Shown here: one piece after another, positions 1 through 4,246 of the stretch | How the letters are laid out: each line of letters begins with the position of its first letter | How positions within the stretch are numbered: the stretch's first letter is position 1 | The notes under the pieces: generated by a model | What the model saw: the letters and a program-made list of their open reading frames with translations, nothing else | What the model was told of the DNA's origin: nothing | The model's database searches: none | DNA from: a bacterium | Lineage (GTDB): Bacteria; Patescibacteria; Dojkabacteria; JAKAPS01; JAJZLI01 | Direction: 5' to 3' | Length of the DNA: 5,464 nt | Assembly: GCA_021809565.1 (NCBI GenBank) | Contig: JAJZKG010000035.1 | Span: 1-5,464, forward strand | Made by a program: the position numbers and the translations under genes

Positions 1-1378
1 CAGTAATCCAATTGCTTGCTGGTTGATTATTATTAGTTATGTAATCTGTAGAGTATGTCACTATATTTGTCCAGTCTGCTACACCAGCTTTATTTATAGA
101 CAGTGAACTAGCCCCATAATTAATAAAATCTACTAGGTCAGCTTCTGTGTTGCTTGATGAAAAGGAAGGATTAGCAGTTCTAATACCTTCTGTAAATACA
201 TTAGTTGAAAATAAATTTTCCACTATGCTGTTTTGAGGGAAAGATGTTTTAGAATAAATAATATAATTTCCATTTAATCCTCCTGTTACAAAAGATAATG
301 ATAAACCATTATTTACTGTTGCGGTATCACCAGAAGCTAAACTTGATATTACACTCCATTTTGAACTTAAAGTAGTCCCAGCAAAGTTATCATAAAAGTT
401 GAATACAGTTGCTCCAGTATCATACTGCGCGTACGAGGTCTGGAAGCATCCAGATGCACAGTACAACTGCGGCGCATATCCTGTGTAACCAGAGGTAACT
501 GGGGAGTTGTTTGGCAAAAAGTTCATGTATATTGTAAGTGTGTTTGCTCCGCCTGCCGCGCCAAGAGTATTACTTGCAAGATTCACCCATGCGACTGTGT
601 TTGTTGCAGTTGATGAAGCGCCGCTTTCTATCCATGCATATAATGGTACATTTCCAGAGGTTCCTATCGGTGCACCTGCCGTAAACTCTATGTTGCTAAG
701 ATTTGCCATTTCGTTTGAGGAGTACGTAGAAGGATTAAAGTATATCATCTGCTGGAATCCGGAGGTTGTGGCGGAGCTTTGTTGATTTGAAAGAGTTATC
801 GGTGCATAGTATATTTGACTACTGCTAGAACCACCACTACTTGATGTAGCTGAAAGAGTCACCTTCAAAGATACCGAACCAATTTTTATTATCTGTCCAG
901 AAGCTGCCGGGGTATTATATTGCATCCAAAGATTCCCATTGAATGAAGTGCCTATTGCATTACTTGTAATAGGGCAGTAAAATCCTATCTGAAATGTTTC
1001 TCCATTATTTATAGTAACTGGTGAAACTGAATTGAAGGATGATGATAATGGCTGCGCTGTATTATTGAGGCATGCAGTTCCAGTCAGTGTAATTTGGCCT
1101 AAAGTTTCACCAATAGTCGCCATAAGTATTCCATTACTTGCAAGAATTGGTTTTGTGCAGAGGAACTGTGTCTGTGCGATGCAGCTTCCGTTTCCAGACA
1201 ACGAACTGCTACCAAAAATTCCAAGTTCAAATAAAGATACAAGAACTATTGCAATAATTAGAATTGACCAGCCATAAGTCATTAAATACTCCATAGCCGA
1301 CTGCGCTTTGAAGTGGTTTTTTATTAAATAGTTTATATAATATTTAATTTTGTTGTATTTATTTGAATCTTTAAGCAT
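1..1378 (-). CDS. Surface/pilin-like protein with class III signal peptide, DUF2341-like and lectin-like regions (partial, 3' end off left edge)
   Basis: The reading frame starts at the ATG at 1378 and stays open for 459 codons to the left edge, so the C-terminus is missing. After a basic N-terminus comes FKA|QSAMEYLMTYGW (residues 23-37) and a hydrophobic helix to about residue 55. This is an archaeal class III (type IV pilin-like) signal: the expected cut is between Ala25 and Gln26, leaving Glu at +5. The mature part is rich in Ser, Thr, Asn and Gly. Residues about 190-287 resemble DUF2341, with GFQQMIYFNP, LSNIEF, YAWIES, VAWVNL and TIYMNF in the usual order. From residue 326 (FNFYDNFAGTTLSSKWSV) the sequence looks like the start of a concanavalin/LamG-type beta-sandwich. 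Six cysteines (66, 74, 103, 135, 307, 311) could form disulfides outside the cell. It probably is assembled on, or anchored to, the cell surface, perhaps binding glycans; its ligand is unknown. It looks richer in G+C than the neighbouring genes, especially at 420-620. Confidence 0.85.
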   Translation of the reverse strand, partial: MLKDSNKYNKIKYYINYLIKNHFKAQSAMEYLMTYGWSILIIAIVLVSLFELGIFGSSSLSGNGSCIAQTQFLCTKPILASNGILMATIGETLGQITLTGTACLNNTAQPLSSSFNSVSPVTINNGETFQIGFYCPITSNAIGTSFNGNLWMQYNTPAASGQIIKIGSVSLKVTLSATSSSGGSSSSQIYYAPITLSNQQSSATTSGFQQMIYFNPSTYSSNEMANLSNIEFTAGAPIGTSGNVPLYAWIESGASSTATNTVAWVNLASNTLGAAGGANTLTIYMNFLPNNSPVTSGYTGYAPQLYCASGCFQTSYAQYDTGATVFNFYDNFAGTTLSSKWSVISSLASGDTATVNNGLSLSFVTGGLNGNYIIYSKTSFPQNSIVENLFSTNVFTEGIRTANPSFSSSNTEADLVDFINYGASSLSINKAGVADWTNIVTYSTDYITNNNQPASNWIT

Positions 1379-1522
1379 AACACTTCCCTTATTTAAGTAA
1401 TTAATAATATAAAATATCAAAATTTAAATGTTTGTTTATTGTAAAACCGTTTATATTCATTACAGTTTATAATGACGTATGTATAATAAATTATTAGCAG
1501 TTTACTGTTTTAATAAAGCTAG
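1379..1522. promoter_or_regulatory. Divergent promoter region between the surface protein and FAD synthase genes
   Basis: These 144 bases are very AT-rich and hold no gene. For the plus-strand gene, TATAATAAAT at 1482-1491 sits about 32-41 bases before the ATG and would give a short leader; TTTATAAT at 1466-1473 is a second candidate. For the minus-strand gene, TTTATATTA (1413-1405) and TTTAAATTTT (1428-1419) are TATA-like, and GGGAAGTG (1388-1381) lies just ahead of its ATG as a possible weak ribosome binding site. The boxes were assigned by eye from archaeal TATA spacing, so the transcription starts are inferred. Confidence 0.45.
1457..1475. repeat. Short inverted repeat TCATTA-N7-TAATGA upstream of FAD synthase
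   Basis: TCATTA at 1457-1462 is mirrored by TAATGA at 1470-1475 with a seven-base spacer. It overlaps one TATA-like box (1466-1473) and lies just upstream of the other (1482-1491). It could be a regulator binding site, but six-base arms in AT-rich DNA also arise by chance. Confidence 0.25.
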
Positions 1523-1960
1523 ATGAAAACGATGAAGGGTATTGTTCTTGCTTTTGGTTCTTTTGATTTATTTCATCCCGGTCATTTAAATTACTTAGAG
1601 TCCGCACAAAGATATGGAAGTAAGCTTATTGTCATAGTAGCAAGAGATGAAAGCATTAAAACAATTAAAGGAAGATCACCTATATTTAACGAAAAGGACA
1701 GAGTAAGAGTATTAAAAGCATTGAAAATAGTAGATAATGCAGTAATAGGCAAAAAACTTAGAACTCCAGAGGATAAATATAACATAATAAAAAAATACTT
1801 ACCAGACGTTATTGCTTTTGGATATGATCAAAAAGTAGATGAAAAAAAACTAAAGAAATGGCTTAAAAAGAATAATATTAAAGCAAGAATAGTTAGAATT
1901 AAAGCTTATAATAAAAAAAAATACAAAAGTTCTATAATAAAAAATAAGTTAGGTATATAA
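1523..1960 (+). CDS. ribL: FAD synthase (RibL-type cytidylyltransferase-like nucleotidyltransferase)
   Basis: A 145-residue cytidylyltransferase-fold protein, about the usual length for archaeal FAD synthase, which joins FMN and ATP to give FAD and pyrophosphate in the cytoplasm. The nucleotide-binding HxGH motif is HPGH at residues 18-21, in the context FGSFDLFHPGHLNYL. VIVARDE (37-43) followed by KGRSPI (49-54) and FGYDQ (99-103) match the archaeal RibL pattern well and fit it better than glycerol-3-phosphate cytidylyltransferase (TagD/TarD), the main alternative. The C-terminal third is very lysine-rich and ends in KSSIIKN, in the place of the family's second substrate-binding motif. There is no cysteine at all, whereas the characterised Methanocaldococcus RibL has C-terminal cysteines linked to its air sensitivity. 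No clear ribosome binding site precedes the ATG, as expected for a short-leader archaeal transcript; Met4 (1532) is a possible alternative start. The gene stands alone. Confidence 0.82.
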   Translation: MKTMKGIVLAFGSFDLFHPGHLNYLESAQRYGSKLIVIVARDESIKTIKGRSPIFNEKDRVRVLKALKIVDNAVIGKKLRTPEDKYNIIKKYLPDVIAFGYDQKVDEKKLKKWLKKNNIKARIVRIKAYNKKKYKSSIIKNKLGI

Positions 1961-1968
1961 AATATATT

Positions 1969-1991
1969 AAAAAAGATTAAAAAACAAAAAA
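1969..1991 (-). terminator. Poly-T terminator of the CGC-repeat protein gene
   Basis: Read on the minus strand, just after the stop codon of the small gene at 2005, there are three runs of six T within 23 bases (plus-strand A runs at 1969-1974, 1979-1984 and 1986-1991). Repeated T tracts without a hairpin are the usual archaeal intrinsic terminator. In the other direction the FAD synthase transcript has only T5 (1996-2000) and T6 (2031-2036, inside the opposite gene). Confidence 0.55.
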
Positions 1992-2004
1992 GATATTTTT
2001 ATAC

Positions 2005-2199
2005 TCAGTTGTTCTGCTGTAACTCCTTTATTTTTTCAGCAACTCCCTTTGCTTCCTTATCTAGTTTTTCTTTGTATTCCTTTAGTATCTCTATCTTTTC
2101 TTCTTTTGTTAGGAAGTTTCGTATTCCAGTCCAGCTTTCACCTTCACAGCCGCATCCATTTCCATTCATACCTTTACAACCACATCCATTTCCATTCAT
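2005..2199 (-). CDS. Small Cys-Gly-Cys repeat protein with charged helical tail, divergent from PadR
   Basis: A 64-residue protein in two parts. Residues 1-20 are two copies of a decapeptide, MNGNGCGCKG and MNGNGCGCEG, giving CxC pairs at Cys6/Cys8 and Cys16/Cys18. Residues 31-64 are a highly charged, probably helical or coiled-coil tail beginning TKEEKIEILKEYKEKLDKEA. The ATG at 2199 was chosen because GGTG (2208-2205) stands five bases before it as an archaeal ribosome binding site. A GTG at 2205 is also in frame and would add two residues, but its first base is the last base of that site. I cannot assign a function. Small Cys-rich proteins with such a tail are, as I recall, found near PadR-type regulators in other archaea. 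The CxC pairs suggest metal, Fe-S or thiol chemistry (inference). That it is real is supported by its own ribosome binding site, its poly-T terminator and the codon-position pattern of the repeat. Confidence 0.75.
   Translation of the reverse strand: MNGNGCGCKGMNGNGCGCEGESWTGIRNFLTKEEKIEILKEYKEKLDKEAKGVAEKIKELQQNN
2140..2199 (-). repeat. Two tandem 30-bp units encoding MNGNGCGC(K/E)G
   Basis: Units 2199-2170 and 2169-2140 match at 27 of 30 bases. Two of the three differences are silent third-position changes (TGT/TGC and GGT/GGC) and the third changes Lys (AAA) to Glu (GAA). All four cysteines of the protein lie in these units. The pattern points to an internal duplication later kept under protein-level constraint. 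Confidence 0.9.
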
Positions 2200-2312
2200 A
2201 TTCACACCATATATATGACATCTTATAAATAAACATATATTTAAATATATAGGTTATCCTATATATACATACATATAAAATAATAATATATGTTAAAATT
2301 ACAGAAGAAAAA
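2200..2312. promoter_or_regulatory. Divergent promoter region of the CGC-repeat protein and padR-like genes
   Basis: This gap of 113 bases is almost all A and T. For the PadR gene, ATATAAAA at 2273-2280 lies 33-40 bases before the ATG at 2313 and would place the start of transcription near 2300-2305. For the small gene, TTTAAATA (2244-2237) or TTTATAAG (2229-2222) are TATA-like on the minus strand. The first of these leaves room for the GGTG ribosome binding site in the leader. The palindrome at 2245-2266 sits between the two sets of boxes, so one bound regulator could affect both promoters. Confidence 0.5.
2245..2266. promoter_or_regulatory. Palindromic operator-like site (ATATATAGG-TTAT-CCTATATAT)
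   Basis: Two perfect nine-base arms, ATATATAGG (2245-2253) and CCTATATAT (2258-2266), flank a TTAT spacer. The GG and CC at the inner ends of the arms are the only G or C bases in the site and stand out from their surroundings. It is central between divergent genes, one of which encodes a dimeric winged-helix repressor; PadR proteins typically autoregulate in this way. Binding by the neighbouring PadR is inferred. The site does not follow the ATGT-N8-ACAT pattern reported for some bacterial PadR proteins. Confidence 0.6.
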
Positions 2313-2636
2313 ATGATAATTATGAGATGTGGAAATAGATGCGATATGCGAGGTCTTTTATCATTTCAGATACTTTGGCTTTTATCAAAAAAGCAGATGT
2401 ATGGAGATGAAATAGCAGAAGAGATTAAAAAAAGACGTGGAGAAAAACCTAAAGCAGGCACAATTTATCCTGCTTTGAAGGAGCTTAAAGAAAATGGATT
2501 AATAAATGGGAAGAAGAATGGAAAGATTATAGTATATTATCTTACTGAAAAAGGAAGAAGCGATGTAAAAGAAGCTACAGCTTATTTTTATAGATCCTTT
2601 AAGGATATCTTAGAAGAAGAAAGCTCAAAAAAGTAA
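2313..2636 (+). CDS. PadR-family winged-helix transcriptional regulator
   Basis: A 107-residue protein of PadR subfamily 1 length: one winged helix domain and a short C-terminal dimer helix. Residues 14-43 (GLLSFQILWLLSKKQMYGDE then IAEEIKKRRG) are the first helices with the family's YG motif. GTIYPALKELKENGLI (49-64) is the recognition helix region. IIVYYLTEKGRSDV (72-85) is the wing and start of the last helix. The tail (86-107) is the dimerisation helix. Cys6 and Cys10 lie in MRCGNRCDMRG ahead of the domain and are its only cysteines. Together they could make an inter-subunit metal or redox site. PadR proteins are dimeric repressors released by small molecules or stress; the inducer here is unknown. 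Its start lies 46 bases past the palindrome, so autoregulation together with control of the divergent small gene is likely. Met4 at 2322 is an alternative start that keeps both cysteines. Confidence 0.9.
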   Translation: MIIMRCGNRCDMRGLLSFQILWLLSKKQMYGDEIAEEIKKRRGEKPKAGTIYPALKELKENGLINGKKNGKIIVYYLTEKGRSDVKEATAYFYRSFKDILEEESSKK

Positions 2637-2752
2637 TGAACCTTATTCTTTGAGATATAGAACAGATAAATATCTTAGTACACAAATCAGTATTGTTAGG
2701 AAGGAGTTATTTAAATTAGTTTGGTTAGATTAAAGTATTAAAATGTGCTTTG
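2637..2752 (+). promoter_or_regulatory. Intergenic promoter region of the TauE/SafE–DUF1634 pair
   Basis: No gene fits in these 116 bases. TTATTTAAATTAG at 2708-2720 is a TATA-like element behind a purine-rich stretch (AGGAAGGAG, 2699-2707) that could serve as the BRE. It lies about 33-45 bases before the ATG at 2753, which predicts an almost leaderless transcript. No copy of the upstream palindrome is visible. The AGGAAGGAG is too far from the start codon to be a ribosome binding site. Confidence 0.4.
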
Positions 2753-3610
2753 ATGCTGCCGTTATTATTTTTTATACTTGTAGTAATAGGGGGAGTTGTA
2801 GCAGGATTAATAGGTTCATTGACAGGTCTTGGTGGTGCAGTAATACTTACACCAGTACTTGTACTTGGATTTGGTATTCCTATCTATTACGCCGCAGGAG
2901 CAAGCCTTATAGCCTCTATTGCAACTTCAAGTGGAGCAGCAAGTGCATATGTAAAAGATAAAATAACAAACATAAAAATAGGAATGTCATTAGAAGTTGG
3001 CACCACAATAGGCGCAATAATAGGAGTAATAGTTGCTGCAGCTTTATATAAAGCAAATGATTTTTCAGTAATATTCATTGCTTTTGGAGCAGTTTTACTG
3101 TTTTCTATTTATCCATCTATAAAAAGGATGAGAAGTCATACAAAAATAAAGGTTATAAAAGAAGATAAAACAACAAAGATATTCCAATTGAAAGGAAGTT
3201 ATTACGATGAACATCTAAAGAAAAGAATAAAATATCACGGTGTAAGGTGGTGGTATTCAGAAGCTATAATGTTTTTTGCTGGGATAATATCGGGTCTATT
3301 GGGCGTTGGTTCTGGGGCATTGAAGGTTTTGAGTTTGGACGATATGATGCGTTTACCCCCAAAAGTTAGCGCAGCTACTAGTGATTTTATGATAGGAGTT
3401 ACAGCAGCAACTGGAACTGCAATATATTGGGAGTTAGGATATATACAGCCGTTTATGGCAGGTGCTGCTGCAGTGGGAGTTCTTTGTGGTAGTTATGTAG
3501 GATCTAAATTCCTAAACAAAGAAGGCAATAATTTTATAAGAAAACTTTTTTTAATAGTTATAATACTTTTAGGAATACAGATGTTATTAAGAGGTATAGG
3601 TGTTTTTTGA
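2753..3610 (+). CDS. TauE/SafE-family membrane permease (putative sulfite/organosulfonate exporter)
   Basis: A 285-residue membrane protein with the inverted-repeat layout of the TauE/SafE family. The first half-repeat has GLIGSLTGLGGAVILTPVLV (18-37), then GIPIYYAAGASLIASIATSS (41-60). The second has AGIISGLLGVGSGALKV (176-192), then a PPKVSAATSDF stretch and a Gly-rich last helix. A basic, hydrophilic loop (about 124-168) separates the halves and is probably cytoplasmic. About seven or eight membrane helices are expected. The family exports or takes up sulfur-containing anions such as sulfite, sulfoacetate or thiosulfate, but many members have no proven substrate. The ATG at 2753 was preferred over the TTG just before it at 2750; a stop at 2726-2728 limits the frame upstream. 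The following DUF1634 gene begins at the next base after the stop codon, so the two are surely cotranscribed. Confidence 0.88.
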   Translation: MLPLLFFILVVIGGVVAGLIGSLTGLGGAVILTPVLVLGFGIPIYYAAGASLIASIATSSGAASAYVKDKITNIKIGMSLEVGTTIGAIIGVIVAAALYKANDFSVIFIAFGAVLLFSIYPSIKRMRSHTKIKVIKEDKTTKIFQLKGSYYDEHLKKRIKYHGVRWWYSEAIMFFAGIISGLLGVGSGALKVLSLDDMMRLPPKVSAATSDFMIGVTAATGTAIYWELGYIQPFMAGAAAVGVLCGSYVGSKFLNKEGNNFIRKLFLIVIILLGIQMLLRGIGVF

Positions 3611-3997
3611 ATGGATGCTAATAAAAGCATAGGATGGATATTAAGGATAGGATCTCTTACAAGCATAATATTGATTCTTATAGGGACATCGATGCTTTTT
3701 TTAAATAATGGAGCAAATAATTATACATTAAAACAGATAGCTTCGCATAACTCAGAAGTAAGCACCAATACAATATCTGCACAAGATTTATTCTATGGAT
3801 TTTTTTCGTTTGATGGGATATCATATATAGTATTAGGGCTCATGGTTCTGATTGCAACGCCACTTTTAAGGGTCTTATATTCAATTTATTTCTTTGGAAA
3901 TCAAAAAAATAGATTATATATGCTAATAACTGTAATTGTATTTTTCAACCTTATATTTGCAATATTTATAATGCCATATATAATACATAAATTGTAG
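3611..3997 (+). CDS. DUF1634 three-helix membrane protein, partner of TauE/SafE permease
   Basis: A 128-residue protein with three predicted membrane helices: about 10-31, 70-95 and 102-125. A polar, Asn/Ser/Thr-rich loop (32-68) lies between the first two and is probably outside the cell. The stretch LGLMVLIATPLLRVLYSIYF (75-94), then NRLYMLITVIVF, is the recognisable DUF1634 core, with its TPLLR motif at 83-87. The function of the family is unknown. Here its start codon directly abuts the permease stop codon, which suggests translational coupling and balanced amounts. As I recall, DUF1634 genes commonly sit beside TauE/SafE genes in archaea and bacteria, so an accessory-subunit role is the best inference. 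No poly-T terminator follows, so some read-through into the CDGSH gene is possible. Confidence 0.82.
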   Translation: MDANKSIGWILRIGSLTSIILILIGTSMLFLNNGANNYTLKQIASHNSEVSTNTISAQDLFYGFFSFDGISYIVLGLMVLIATPLLRVLYSIYFFGNQKNRLYMLITVIVFFNLIFAIFIMPYIIHKL

Positions 3998-4006
3998 AAA
4001 TTAAAG

Positions 4007-4065
4007 TATATAAATAATAAATAAAAGTTAAATATAAGTTGTGAGTATTATATTATAGTGGTAAT
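4007..4065 (+). promoter_or_regulatory. TATA box and GTGGT ribosome binding site of the CDGSH gene
   Basis: TATATAAAT at 4007-4015, preceded by a purine-rich TTAAAG, is the best TATA match in the window. A start of transcription about 25 bases downstream would leave a leader of some 25-30 bases. Within that leader GTGGT (4058-4062) lies three bases before the ATG at 4066 and can pair with the archaeal 16S rRNA end. This suggests the CDGSH gene can be expressed separately from the permease pair. Confidence 0.5.
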
Positions 4066-4239
4066 ATGACAACAACAATAAAATCAACAAAAAATGGACC
4101 CAATCTCGTAGTTAAAGATGGGCAGATAAAAATGGCTCTTTGTAGATGCGGACATTCTAACAAGAAACCATTTTGTGATGGATCACACCATAAAGCTAAC
4201 TTTGAAGCAGAAGAACACGAAATAAAACTTGATGAATAA
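4066..4239 (+). CDS. CDGSH-type [2Fe-2S] iron-sulfur protein
   Basis: A 57-residue soluble protein consisting of little more than one CDGSH iron-sulfur domain. The ligand pattern is complete: Cys26 and Cys28 (CRC), Ser31, Pro35, Cys37 and His41 (PFCDGSH, 35-41), the 3Cys-1His set that holds a redox-active, pH-sensitive [2Fe-2S] cluster in this family. The N-terminus (NGPNLVVKDGQIKMALCRCG) has the usual two short strands before the cluster loop, and the tail is acidic. There is no membrane segment or signal peptide, so it is cytoplasmic. Proteins of this family act in electron transfer, redox sensing or Fe-S handling, and no specific partner is evident. The start is fixed by the GTGGT site just upstream. 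It is convergent with the transporter gene, with only seven bases between the two stop codons. Confidence 0.93.
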   Translation: MTTTIKSTKNGPNLVVKDGQIKMALCRCGHSNKKPFCDGSHHKANFEAEEHEIKLDE

Positions 4240-4246
4240 GTATTTA

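Noticed and set aside
507..1277. Plus-strand reading frames of 92 and 81 codons at 507-785 and 1032-1277
   Set aside because: They are antisense to the surface protein gene, whose minus-strand frame is open throughout and carries recognisable motifs; their translations look like nothing known.
1379..1522. A small RNA or tRNA gene in the gap
   Set aside because: No cloverleaf, GTTC loop or GC-rich stem is present; the gap is explained by two divergent promoters.
1591..1785. Minus-strand frame of 64 codons inside the FAD synthase gene
   Set aside because: Antisense shadow of conserved FAD synthase motifs. The similar minus-strand frame at 2887-3078 inside the permease is rejected for the same reason.
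2009..2218. Plus-strand frame of 69 codons opposite the CGC-repeat gene
   Set aside because: Its Ser/Phe/Pro-rich repeats simply mirror the tandem unit of the minus-strand gene, which has a ribosome binding site and a terminator.
2290..2304. ATGT...ACAG as a classical PadR operator (ATGT-N8-ACAT)
   Set aside because: The spacing is seven and the last base does not match; the 22-bp palindrome nearby is a much stronger candidate.
2653..2675. AGATAT...ATATCT hairpin just after the PadR gene as a terminator
   Set aside because: Only six A/T-rich pairs with an eleven-base loop and no T run after it; not convincing in such AT-rich DNA.
2743..2961. Plus-strand frame of 72 codons at the start of the permease
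   Set aside because: It is the permease in a shifted frame; its Cys- and Ser-rich translation is an artefact of the Gly/Ala-rich codons.
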